From contig JAIXZO010000002.1 in the NCBI GenBank assembly GCA_027489535.1, forward strand, positions 248,001 through 312,000: a stretch of DNA of 64,000 bases, in the 5' to 3' direction. Positions 54,743-63,425 of this stretch are shown in pieces (the stretch's first letter is position 1; each line of letters begins with the position of its first letter). The translations under genes were made by a program, and so were the position numbers. The stretch comes from Hyphomicrobiales bacterium. Lineage in GTDB: Bacteria > Pseudomonadota > Alphaproteobacteria > Rhizobiales > Beijerinckiaceae. The notes under the pieces are model-generated. The model had not been told where the DNA came from. It made no database searches and saw only the letters and a program-made list of their open reading frames with translations.

Positions 54743-57700
54743 ATGGCAACTCCCGTAGCGCCGCGCGCCGGCATGACTCTCAGCTTCGCCGACGAGTTCG
54801 AGCGGACGAGCCTCAACGGCGACGGCAGTCCGGGCTGGTTGACGACCTATTATTGGGGTGCGCGCCGTCTGGGCGAGTTCAACCAGCAGCAGATTTTCGT
54901 CGATCCGACCTTCGGACCGGGCGGGATCGACCCGTTCGTCTTCAACAACGGCACGGTGAACATCACCGCGGACAGGACGCCGGAGCAGTATCTCTCGGGG
55001 TACGGCTATCCGTACACGTCCGGCCACATGAACACCTACGACACCTTCAATTTCCGCTACGGTTACATCGAGATGCGGGCCAAGGTCGCGAAGGGGCAGG
55101 GCTTCCTCGAGACCTTCTACGCCTCGCGCACCGACCGCTCGGTATCCGGCGAGATCGACGTGCTGGAATTCATCGGCAGCCAGCCGCGCGCGCTATACGG
55201 GACCGTGCATTACGAGGAAGCGGACGGCACGCTGACGAAATCGAAGGTGGTGCGCGCCGCGACGCCGACCGACATGTCGCTCGACTATCACACCTACGGC
55301 GTGGACTGGACCCCGACATACATCCGCTTCTACTACGACGGGCAGTTGATGGGGGAGATGGCCACTCCCGGCTCGCTGAAGGCCGCCGTCTATCTGATGG
55401 CCGATTTCTCCGTCGGCGGCGTGTGGGCCGGTTATCCCGATGCGACGACGCCGTTCCCGTCCTCCTACAGCATCGACTACATCCGCGTCTGGCAGGAGGC
55501 CTATGCCTTCGTGCCGGAGGTCGTCGTGGGTACGGGCGGTACGGAGACGCTGGCGGGCGGCGACGGCGCGGACACGATCACGGCCGGGGCGGGCGACGAT
55601 ACCGTGCTCGCGGGCGGCGGCGACGACATCGTGCGCGGCGGCCCCGGCATCGACCGGCTGCAAGGCCAGAGCGGCTCGGACACCCTGGTCGGCGAAGCCG
55701 GCGTGGACTGGATGCAGGGCGGCCCCGGCAACGACTTCTACCCGTTGCTCGACGGCGAAGATTCGCTCAACGAGGGCAAGCTCGCGGGTTTCGATACCGT
55801 GCTGATGAATCAAGGCAGCTACGCCGTTCCCAACAACGTCGAGGCGGTCATCTATACCGGCATCGCCAAGACCTCGATCACGGGGCAATGGTCCAACAAC
55901 CTGCTCATCGGCGGCCCCGGCGGAGATACGCTCGACGGCATGCAGGGCGACGATACGCTCGTCGGCGGCTCGGGCGCGGACTCGCTGGTCGGCGGACCCG
56001 GAAGCGACCTCTTCGTCACGCGCGGCGGCGGCAACGACACCATCGTGAGCGGCATCGGCCGCGACACGCTCCAATTCGCGCCCTCGGCGACCCCGTCGAC
56101 CATCACCGTCACCGACTTCGCTTCGGGTTCCGACAAGCTCGACTTCCGCCGTCTCGACATCGACACGCTCGCCGAGTTGCAGGCCGTCATGACGACGAAC
56201 GCGTCGGGACATGCCGTCATCACCAAGAGCGGCACGACCGTGGTGATGAACGTCGCACCTTCGGTCATCAAGGCGACGGACCTCGTGACGGAGCCGCTGG
56301 GAACGGCTTCCGCTCCGGTCGCGTCCATGCTCAGCAACGACGTGGTGCTCGCTTCGTCGGGAATCGGAACGCCCGTATCGGTCTTCGTACCGACCGCGGT
56401 GCCGGAAGCGCTGAGCTACACGCTGCTTTCGGGCGGCGGCGGCAAGCTCGCGGTTCAAGGGCGTCAACTCGTCGTGACCGGCGCTCTCGATGCCGGCGCG
56501 AGCTATACGATGACCGTTCGCGCCACCAACGAGTTCGGGCTCACGCGGGACCAGACCTTCACGGTGAAGGCGACGGGCAACAACGCGCCCTCCAACCTTG
56601 CGCTCTCCAATGCCACCATCGCGTCCACTGCGGCCGTCGGCACGACGGTGGGCACGCTCTCCGCGTCCGATCCCGACCCCGGCGACAAGCTGACTTACGC
56701 GCTCACCGGTTCGGCGGGCGGCGCCTTCGCGCTCGAAGGCAATCTGCTCAAGGTGGCGGCGGCGCTCGACCCCGTGCCGTACACGATCTCGGTCACGGTG
56801 ACCGACCTCGGCGGGCTATCCACGCAGCGCACCTTCACCGTCAACGTCAATTCGGGCGCGGTGCTCGACGGGGTGACGGTGATCGGCACCACCGGCAATG
56901 ACGTGGTTTCGCCCACGCAGACCGTTGCGGGCCAACCGCTGCCCGGCGCGAAGGGAGATTCCATCGTCGGCGGTGCCGGCAACGACACGCTCGACGGCGG
57001 TGCCGGCAATGACCGCATCGAGGGCGGTCTCGGCGGGGACAAGCTGATCGGCGGCGCGGGAGCGGACACGCTCGTAGGCGGGGCGGGGATCGACATCGCA
57101 AGCTACATGAACGCCGCCGCCGCGGTCGCGGTCGATCTCGGCGTGCAGAAATGGACCGGCGCGCAAGGCGACGCCGTGGGTGACGTGTTCTCCGAAATCG
57201 AGGGCATCGAGGGTTCCGCCTTCGCGGACACCGTCTTCGGAGGAGACGGCGGCGACCGCCTTTACGGCTTGGCCGGAGCCGACAGTCTCGAGGGCCGCGC
57301 CGGCGACGATTTCCTTTACGGGAATGACGGCGACGACACCCTCGTCGGCGGCGCAGGCAACGACGTAATCAACGGCGCGCTCGGCAACGACGAGTTCATC
57401 TTCGCCTTCGGCTCCGGCCGGGACGTCATCAACGGCTTCCTCGCGGGTACCGGCACGGGCGACGTGATGGTGTTCCGCGGAACCTTCACGAGCTTCACCG
57501 AGGTGATGAACGCCGCGCGCGAGGTGACGAACGTCACCTCTCCTCAAGGCCTGCCCTTCAGCGGCGTGGTGATCACGCACGGAAGCGACGAGATTTGGCT
57601 CTCGGGCATGACCAAGGTGAAGTTTGCGGCCAACGATTTCCGATTCGAAACGGACGTGACCCCGCCCGAGCCGCCGACGGCCGCCGGCGTGACCGTCACG

Positions 57701-58465
57701 GGGACGTCGGGAGCCGACGTCGTCACGCCCGCCCAGACGGTCGCGGGCCAGCCGACCCCCGGAACGGGCAACGACCTCATCAACGGCCTCGGCGGCAATG
57801 ACAGGCTCGATGCCGGCGGCGGCAACGACCGCATGAACGGCGGCGACGGCAGCGACACGCTCGTGGGCGGACCGGGTGCGGACATCGTGGACGGCGGTAC
57901 CGGGTTCGACTTCGTAACCTATGCGGCTTCCACCAGCGCGGTCGCGCTGGACATGATCGCGCCCAACTGGACCGGCGCGCGCGGCGATGCCGTCGGCGAG
58001 ACCTTCTTCGCCGTCGAGGCGGTGGACGGCACCCAGTTCAACGACACGATCATCGGCACCAACGAGGGATCGCGGCTCAACGGCCTCGCCGGCAACGACA
58101 GCCTGCAGGGCCGCGTCGGCAGCGACACCATCCTCGGCGGCGACGGCAACGACACGTTGATCGGCGGGGCGGGCAACGACTCGCTCAACGGCGGCGCGGG
58201 CAACGATCTGTTCAACTTCACCCCGGGCACCGGCCGCGACCTCGTCGTCGGATTCACGGCCGGCAGCACGATTGCGGACGTGATCGCGTTCCAAGGCTCG
58301 TTCACGAACTTCGACGAGGTGCTTGCGGCCGCCTCGGACCAATCCGGCACCTCGCCGGTAGGCACCGCCTTCACCGGGGTGGTGATCGGCACGGGTGCGG
58401 ATCAGGTCTGGATTCAGGGCGTGACCAAGGCCGCGCTCAACGCCAACGACTTCACGTTCGCGTAG
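54743..58465 (+). CDS. Secreted GH16 glycanase with cadherin-like and RTX domains
   Basis: The 1240-residue protein has a GH16 domain (about residues 10-250) with the catalytic motif EIDVLE (E137, D139, E142). RTX nonapeptides start near residue 265. About residues 510-700 are cadherin-like, and two large tandem units of about 265 residues, each with RTX repeats, end the protein. It resembles the exopolysaccharide-cleaving GH16-RTX glycanases of rhizobia (ExsH/PlyA type), exported by type I secretion; no signal peptide is present. It would cleave a beta-linked polysaccharide, perhaps the cell's own, in a calcium-dependent form. The ATG at 54743 is preceded by a GAGG. Confidence 0.9.
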   Translation: MATPVAPRAGMTLSFADEFERTSLNGDGSPGWLTTYYWGARRLGEFNQQQIFVDPTFGPGGIDPFVFNNGTVNITADRTPEQYLSGYGYPYTSGHMNTYDTFNFRYGYIEMRAKVAKGQGFLETFYASRTDRSVSGEIDVLEFIGSQPRALYGTVHYEEADGTLTKSKVVRAATPTDMSLDYHTYGVDWTPTYIRFYYDGQLMGEMATPGSLKAAVYLMADFSVGGVWAGYPDATTPFPSSYSIDYIRVWQEAYAFVPEVVVGTGGTETLAGGDGADTITAGAGDDTVLAGGGDDIVRGGPGIDRLQGQSGSDTLVGEAGVDWMQGGPGNDFYPLLDGEDSLNEGKLAGFDTVLMNQGSYAVPNNVEAVIYTGIAKTSITGQWSNNLLIGGPGGDTLDGMQGDDTLVGGSGADSLVGGPGSDLFVTRGGGNDTIVSGIGRDTLQFAPSATPSTITVTDFASGSDKLDFRRLDIDTLAELQAVMTTNASGHAVITKSGTTVVMNVAPSVIKATDLVTEPLGTASAPVASMLSNDVVLASSGIGTPVSVFVPTAVPEALSYTLLSGGGGKLAVQGRQLVVTGALDAGASYTMTVRATNEFGLTRDQTFTVKATGNNAPSNLALSNATIASTAAVGTTVGTLSASDPDPGDKLTYALTGSAGGAFALEGNLLKVAAALDPVPYTISVTVTDLGGLSTQRTFTVNVNSGAVLDGVTVIGTTGNDVVSPTQTVAGQPLPGAKGDSIVGGAGNDTLDGGAGNDRIEGGLGGDKLIGGAGADTLVGGAGIDIASYMNAAAAVAVDLGVQKWTGAQGDAVGDVFSEIEGIEGSAFADTVFGGDGGDRLYGLAGADSLEGRAGDDFLYGNDGDDTLVGGAGNDVINGALGNDEFIFAFGSGRDVINGFLAGTGTGDVMVFRGTFTSFTEVMNAAREVTNVTSPQGLPFSGVVITHGSDEIWLSGMTKVKFAANDFRFETDVTPPEPPTAAGVTVTGTSGADVVTPAQTVAGQPTPGTGNDLINGLGGNDRLDAGGGNDRMNGGDGSDTLVGGPGADIVDGGTGFDFVTYAASTSAVALDMIAPNWTGARGDAVGETFFAVEAVDGTQFNDTIIGTNEGSRLNGLAGNDSLQGRVGSDTILGGDGNDTLIGGAGNDSLNGGAGNDLFNFTPGTGRDLVVGFTAGSTIADVIAFQGSFTNFDEVLAAASDQSGTSPVGTAFTGVVIGTGADQVWIQGVTKAALNANDFTFA
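56872..58462 (+). repeat. Tandem duplicated RTX unit in the GH16 gene
   Basis: Two units of about 780 bases encode similar segments. The first opens VTVIGTTGNDVVSPTQTVAG (about 56872) and the second VTVTGTSGADVVTPAQTVAG (about 57686). Both continue with RTX repeats, WTGA(Q/R)GDAVG, and end ANDF(R/T)F. Confidence 0.75.
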
Positions 58466-58490
58466 GGGCGTCGGCCCGGTCGAGCCCGCT

Positions 58491-59315
58491 TCAGCCCGTC
58501 GTCTTGCGGAGCCAATCCGCGACGCGGCGGGCGGTGGCGTCCTCGTGCCCGGTGTAGAAGTGGTCGCAATCGGGCATCACCACGGCTTCGCACGGCCCCT
58601 TGGTACGCTGTGCGAAGGCCTCGGCCGGGTAGATGTCCGGCCGTTCCTGATCGCCGACGATGTAGAGGCTCGGGCAGCCGATGGACGGCGCAAGCGCCAT
58701 CGTGTCCGGCGTATTCGTGGAATAGTCGATGAAGGTCTCGGCCGAGACCACATGCCACCAGCCGGGCAGGGTCATCAGCTCGCGCCCGCGTCCCTCCGCG
58801 ATCATGGCCTGCGCCTTGGCCGTGAATTCCTCCAACCGGTCGCGCGCGAACAGCCCGTTGTCGCACATCTTCGGCACGATGTGCCTGCCGCCCAGATGGG
58901 CCGACAGCAGCACCATCGCCGGCGTGTCGGGGTTGACCGAGACATGGCGCACGGCCAGCATGCCGCCGTTGCTGTGGCCGATCACCACCGGCGCGGAAAA
59001 GCCCTTCGCCTTCAGCCAATCCGAAGCGAAGACGTTGTCCGCCACCGCTTCCGCCGCGGTCTGATAGGCGCCGCCGCTCGCCAGCCGGCCCTGCGGGGTC
59101 ACCAGCACGTCGTGGCCGCGACGGTTGAAGGCGAGACAGGCATAGCCCATCGCGGTCAGCACCGGCGGCAGGAACTTCGACGGGCCGGAATAGAAGTTCA
59201 GGCAATTGCCGTGCAGCAGCATCACCGCCCCGGCCGTCGCGCCGCCCTCCGGCTCGTAGAACAGCCCGTCGAGCGGAAAGGTGTCGGTCGGGATCGAAAT
59301 GAGGTGTGTGCGCAT
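58491..59315 (-). CDS. Alpha/beta hydrolase
   Basis: The 274-residue protein has LLHGNCLNFYSG, the nucleophile elbow GHSNGG and a C-terminal His in PDCDHFYTGHEDATARRVAD, giving a complete triad. No signal peptide is evident. The substrate is unknown. It converges on the GH16 gene (25 bases apart) and is divergent from cydA. Confidence 0.9.
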   Translation of the reverse strand: MRTHLISIPTDTFPLDGLFYEPEGGATAGAVMLLHGNCLNFYSGPSKFLPPVLTAMGYACLAFNRRGHDVLVTPQGRLASGGAYQTAAEAVADNVFASDWLKAKGFSAPVVIGHSNGGMLAVRHVSVNPDTPAMVLLSAHLGGRHIVPKMCDNGLFARDRLEEFTAKAQAMIAEGRGRELMTLPGWWHVVSAETFIDYSTNTPDTMALAPSIGCPSLYIVGDQERPDIYPAEAFAQRTKGPCEAVVMPDCDHFYTGHEDATARRVADWLRKTTG

Positions 59316-59472
59316 GACCGGGCTCCGAACGCTTGCGGGCCGCGGACGTTGCACAGGCAAGTCGGAACCGTCAATGTCGCGCGGCCCAAGATGGTCTGAC
59401 GTCGACCCCACGGTTCCGCGCAATGAAATCGACACGAAGGCCGTACCCGAAGGCGGAGCAAGGAGTCCCGAC

Positions 59473-60864
59473 ATGGAATTCGATCCGCTGATCCTCTCGC
59501 GCATCCAGTTCGCGTTCGTGGTGTCCTTCCATATTCTTTTCCCGGCCTTCACCATCGGCTTGGCGAGCTTTCTCGCGATGCTGGAATTTCTGCATCTATG
59601 GACGAAGAAGCCCGTCTATCTTTCGCTTTTTCGGTTTTGGGTGAAGTTGTTTGCCGTCTCCTTCGGCCTCGGCGTCGTGTCGGGCATCGTCATGAGCTAC
59701 CAATTCGGCACGAATTGGAGCCGTTTCTCGGACGTGGCGGGCAACATCCTCGGCCCCTTGATGAGCTACGAGGTGCTCACCGCCTTCTTCCTCGAGGCGT
59801 CCTTTCTCGGAATCATGCTGTTCGGCTACGACCGCGTCGGCCCCAAGCTGCATTTCCTCGCGACGGCGCTCGTCGCCGTCGGCACGCTGCTCTCGACGTT
59901 CTGGATCATCTCCGCCAACAGCTGGATGCACACGCCCGCCGGCTACGAAATCCGCGACGGGATTTTCCATGCGGTCGATTGGTGGGCCGTCGTCTTCAAT
60001 CCGTCGTTCCCGGTCAGGCTCGTGCACATGGTGCTGGCCGCCTATCTGACGACCTGCTTCGTCGTCGCCGGCGTATCCGCCTGGCATCTGGTGAAGGGAA
60101 GGGCGGTCGCCGAAGCGCGTACGGCGTTCTCGATGGCGATGTGGTTCGCCGCAATCGTCGCGCCCGCTCAGATCTTCGCGGGCGACCTTCAGGGCCTCGT
60201 GGTCCTCGATCATCAGCCCGCCAAGCTCGCCGCGATCGAAGGTCATTGGGAGACGCGGGCGGGCGCGCCGCTCATCCTTTTCGCCGTGCCCGACGAAAAG
60301 GCGGAGACCAACCGTTTCGAGGTCGGCATTCCCAAGCTCGGCAGCATCATCCTCAAGCGCGATCCCGAAGGCGTCATCCGAGGCTTGAAGGAGTGGCCGC
60401 GCGCGGACCGTCCGCCGGTGCTCATCCCCTTCTACGCCTTCCGCATCATGGTGGGGATCGGCTTTCTGATGCTGTTCGTAGCGGCCTGCGGCCTGTGGCT
60501 GCGGCGGCGCGGCACGCTTTACGACACGCGCTGGTTCCTGCTTCTGGCGATGGCGATGACCCCCTCGGGCTTCGTCGCGGTGCTCACCGGGTGGTTCACC
60601 ACCGAGGTCGGGCGACAGCCCTTCGTCGTCTACGGCCTGCTGAGAACGGCCGATGCGCTTTCGCCCGTGTCGGGGGCGAGCGTCGCGGCATCGCTCTCCG
60701 CCTTCGTCGTCGCCTATGCCGCCATCTTCGGCGCTGGCACCTATTACATGCTCCGCATCATCGGGGTGGGGCCGGAAGCCCCGCGACCGGACGCGCATGG
60801 CGGCCCCAAATTGCCCAAACGCCCGTTGTCGGTCCCCGACGTCAGCCCCGAACCGGCGGAGTGA
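59473..60864 (+). CDS. cydA: Cytochrome bd-type quinol oxidase subunit I
   Basis: The 463-residue membrane protein binds haems and quinol and reduces oxygen to water. The first helix has SRIQFAFVVSFHILFPAFTI with a conserved haem His; GWFTTEVGRQPFVVYG is the family signature. A short Q loop and this ending resemble the cyanide-insensitive (CioA) branch. The ATG at 59473 follows AGGAG. cydB and a small subunit follow, so the oxidase is complete. Confidence 0.95.
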   Translation: MEFDPLILSRIQFAFVVSFHILFPAFTIGLASFLAMLEFLHLWTKKPVYLSLFRFWVKLFAVSFGLGVVSGIVMSYQFGTNWSRFSDVAGNILGPLMSYEVLTAFFLEASFLGIMLFGYDRVGPKLHFLATALVAVGTLLSTFWIISANSWMHTPAGYEIRDGIFHAVDWWAVVFNPSFPVRLVHMVLAAYLTTCFVVAGVSAWHLVKGRAVAEARTAFSMAMWFAAIVAPAQIFAGDLQGLVVLDHQPAKLAAIEGHWETRAGAPLILFAVPDEKAETNRFEVGIPKLGSIILKRDPEGVIRGLKEWPRADRPPVLIPFYAFRIMVGIGFLMLFVAACGLWLRRRGTLYDTRWFLLLAMAMTPSGFVAVLTGWFTTEVGRQPFVVYGLLRTADALSPVSGASVAASLSAFVVAYAAIFGAGTYYMLRIIGVGPEAPRPDAHGGPKLPKRPLSVPDVSPEPAE

Positions 60865-60869
60865 GCACG

Positions 60870-61874
60870 ATGGCCGATATAGACCTCACCCTCGTCTGGA
60901 CCGTGATCATCGCCTTCACCGTCGCCATGTACGTGCTGCTCGACGGCTTCGATCTCGGCATCGGCATCCTGTTCCCCTTCATGCGCGACGAGGAGGAGCG
61001 CGACACCGCGATGAACACGGTCGCGCCGATCTGGGACTTCAACGAAACTTGGCTCGTGCTCGGCGGCACGGGCATCTTCGCGGCCTTTCCGCTCGCTTAT
61101 GCGGTGCTGCTGCCCGCCTTCTATCTGCCGATCCTGCTCATGCTGATCGCCTTGGTGTTTCGCGGCGTCGCCTTCGAATTCCGTTTCAAGGTGCAGCACC
61201 ATCGGGCGCGCTGGAGCCGCTCTTTCTCTCTCGGCTCGATCTTCGCGGCCTTCGCACAGGGCGTGATCCTCGGGGCCTTCGTGCGGGGCGTGCCGGTGGA
61301 AGGTCGTCAGTTCGCAGGCACGGCCTTGTCTTGGCTGACGCCCTTTTCGCTCTTCACCGGGCTCGCCGTCGTGGCGGGCTACGCGCTCTTGGGCGCGACG
61401 TGGCTCGTGGTGAAGACCGAAGGTCCGCTGCACGAATGGTCGCGGCGCGCGAGCGTCCGCCTGCTCTTCGCGGTGCTCGTCTTTATGGGCGCGGTCAGCC
61501 TTTGGGTCCCGTTCCTCGATGCGAGGATCGCCGCGCGCTGGTTCTCCTGGCCCAACATCGCCTATCTCGCGCCGGTGCCGGCGTTGGTCGCGCTGACCGC
61601 CTATGCGCTTTACCGCACCGTGCGCACCGACCGCGAGGTCCTGCCGTTCCTGCTGGCGATGGTCCTCTTCCTGCTGGGCTTCGCCGGGTTGGCGATCAGC
61701 CTTTGGCCCAACATCATCCCGCCCTCGATCTCGATCTGGGAGGCCGCTTCGCCGCCCGCCAGCCAGAAGTTCATTCTCGTAGGAATGCTGATCCTGCTGC
61801 CGGTCATCATCAGCTACCACGCCTATACGATGTGGGTGTTCCGCGGGAAGGTGACCGACGGATACCATCACTAA
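60870..61874 (+). CDS. cydB: Cytochrome bd-type quinol oxidase subunit II
   Basis: The 334-residue membrane protein has VLLDGFDLGIGILFPFMRDE and WDFNETWLVLGGTGIFAAFP, both diagnostic of CydB. It pairs with subunit I; the start is five bases after the cydA stop. Its stop overlaps the ATG of the small subunit (TAATG). Confidence 0.97.
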   Translation: MADIDLTLVWTVIIAFTVAMYVLLDGFDLGIGILFPFMRDEEERDTAMNTVAPIWDFNETWLVLGGTGIFAAFPLAYAVLLPAFYLPILLMLIALVFRGVAFEFRFKVQHHRARWSRSFSLGSIFAAFAQGVILGAFVRGVPVEGRQFAGTALSWLTPFSLFTGLAVVAGYALLGATWLVVKTEGPLHEWSRRASVRLLFAVLVFMGAVSLWVPFLDARIAARWFSWPNIAYLAPVPALVALTAYALYRTVRTDREVLPFLLAMVLFLLGFAGLAISLWPNIIPPSISIWEAASPPASQKFILVGMLILLPVIISYHAYTMWVFRGKVTDGYHH

Positions 61875-61966
61875 TGCGCCGATTGGCTTGGTTCGTAGGC
61901 CTCTATCTGGCGAGCCTGACGGTCTTCGCGGTCTTGGTCTGGGCTCTGCGCGCCTTGATGCGCTGA
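61874..61966 (+). CDS. Small DUF2474-type subunit of the bd oxidase
   Basis: The 30-residue single-helix protein (MRRLAWFVGLYLASLTVF, then AVLVWALRALMR) matches the DUF2474 class of tiny proteins encoded after cydB, comparable in role to CydX. The ATG overlaps the cydB stop. It probably stabilises the haems or the complex in the membrane. Confidence 0.85.
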   Translation: MRRLAWFVGLYLASLTVFAVLVWALRALMR

Positions 61967-62027
61967 CCGGCGCGCGCCCGAACGGGGCAGACTGCAACTT
62001 CCGTCGCGTCCGCGAATTTCCGTCGCG

Positions 62028-62642
62028 ATGACGGACGAACATTTCCTCTCGCGCTGGTCGCGCCTGCGAAGCGAAGCCGCCGATGCGGGGCGGCGGAAAG
62101 CTCCGCCGCCGGTCGCCGTTCCGCACGCTCCGCCAAAGCCGCCTCCGTCCGAGCTGCCGCCGGAACCCGATCCCGAACTGCCGTCTCCGAGCGATCTGGA
62201 CGGCGCCTCCGACTACCGGCCTTTCCTGCGGGAGAACGTGCCGCTCGAACTGCGACGGGAGGCACTGCGGCGCGCTTGGACGAGCGACGCCGCCATCTCC
62301 GATTTTCGCGGAATGGCCGACTATGATTGGGACTTCAACGCGCCCGGTTACGGCCTGCCCAGTTCCGCGGACTTGGCCGAAAAGGCACGAGACGTGCTCC
62401 GAGCCATGAACCCGCCCGAACCGTCCGCGGAGCGCGACGAGGATCGTCCTTCCCGTCAAGCGACTGCCGAGTCCGACGGGGATGGGTCCTCATCCGCCGG
62501 CCCGCCCGAACTCGCCGACGACCCGTCACCGCCGCCGACCGCGGTCGATGATCTTCGCGCGACATGCGGCGGCTCCGATCCGTTGAAGTCGGCTGCGCCG
62601 GAGCCGCCGCGCCGGCGACACGGCGGGGCGTTGCCGGGCTGA
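62028..62642 (+). CDS. DUF3306 protein of the formate dehydrogenase region
   Basis: The 204-residue soluble protein begins EHFLSRWSRLRSEAADAG, then has a Pro-rich part and a conserved block FLRENVPLELRREALRRAWT with DYDWDFNAPGYG. These are the DUF3306 features, normally found next to formate dehydrogenase genes. It probably helps assembly or maturation of that enzyme; the biochemical role is not known. The C-terminal third is low-complexity. Confidence 0.85.
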   Translation: MTDEHFLSRWSRLRSEAADAGRRKAPPPVAVPHAPPKPPPSELPPEPDPELPSPSDLDGASDYRPFLRENVPLELRREALRRAWTSDAAISDFRGMADYDWDFNAPGYGLPSSADLAEKARDVLRAMNPPEPSAERDEDRPSRQATAESDGDGSSSAGPPELADDPSPPPTAVDDLRATCGGSDPLKSAAPEPPRRRHGGALPG

Positions 62643-62644
62643 GG

Positions 62645-63055
62645 CTATGGGGCCGGAGTCGTCGGGCGCGGCGCTGTGCCGTCGCGTTGTCCCTCGGGCT
62701 GGTCGCCGTTGTTTCGGCCGCCCTGAGGTCTCGTCGTGCCCGTCGTGCCGTTGTGGGAGTCATCGATGGCCTTCTGCAGGCCCGGGTCGCTGCCGCCCGT
62801 GTGCAGATTGGGCTCGTTTCGTCCCAACGGCGTAATTTCCGGCGACTGGCTTTCGCGGACCGCCGGATCCTTGGCGATCTCTTCGCCCTGCGTGGACCCC
62901 GGTGCGACCTGTTGCGGTGTGCCGCCGGACGGCGCGGGCGTGGTCTGCGCGTGCACGGCGGCGGAGAAGGCGAGGGCCCTCGCGAGCATGGTCGAGAAGG
63001 CGGTGGCGCTGATGCGCGACTTGGTCGGGAGCATGGGCCGGTCCTTTGGGTTCAT
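62645..63055 (-). CDS. Exported low-complexity protein, unknown function
   Basis: The 136-residue protein has a probable signal peptide ending AAVHAQ and a Pro/Gly/Thr/Gln-rich mature part without motifs. Starts at 63055 or 63034 are possible; the second still gives a complete signal. It is divergent from the TAT-target gene and ends two bases from the DUF3306 stop. Coding status is moderately supported. Confidence 0.55.
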   Translation of the reverse strand: MNPKDRPMLPTKSRISATAFSTMLARALAFSAAVHAQTTPAPSGGTPQQVAPGSTQGEEIAKDPAVRESQSPEITPLGRNEPNLHTGGSDPGLQKAIDDSHNGTTGTTRPQGGRNNGDQPEGQRDGTAPRPTTPAP

Positions 63056-63169
63056 GCTCCACAACGCCGTGCGGGGCCGAAGGTCGCACCGCCGCCGATC
63101 CTTCGGAACCCCGGCGTCCTTCGAGGATTGGTTTGACGACGCGGCAAATGCGTCCACGTGGAGTGCGTC

Positions 63170-63409
63170 ATGGCCAGCCTCGTTCCCCCGAAAGCCGCCG
63201 TTCCGCCGCAAGCCGGTCCGAGGGAGGAAGCGAAAGCCGAAGGCCGACGCTCCTTCCTGAAATTGATGGGGCTCGGCGCGGTCGCCGCGGGCGGGTCGGC
63301 TGCGGTGCCCACCGAAGCCGAGGCGATGCGGGCCCGGCCCGACCAGCGCGCCCCGCGTTATCGCGAAACCGATCACGTCAAAAAATTCTACGAGACCAAC
63401 CGCCGTTGA
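63170..63409 (+). CDS. Formate dehydrogenase region TAT-target protein
   Basis: The 79-residue protein has a twin-arginine motif (EGRRSFLKLMGLGAVAAGGS), then a short conserved end HVKKFYETNRR. Such proteins occur directly before the alpha subunit gene of TAT-exported formate dehydrogenases. The start ATG at 63170 is preferred over ATG 63158. It lies 16 bases upstream of the next gene. Confidence 0.88.
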   Translation: MASLVPPKAAVPPQAGPREEAKAEGRRSFLKLMGLGAVAAGGSAAVPTEAEAMRARPDQRAPRYRETDHVKKFYETNRR

Positions 63410-63425
63410 GGCGGGGAGGCGCATC

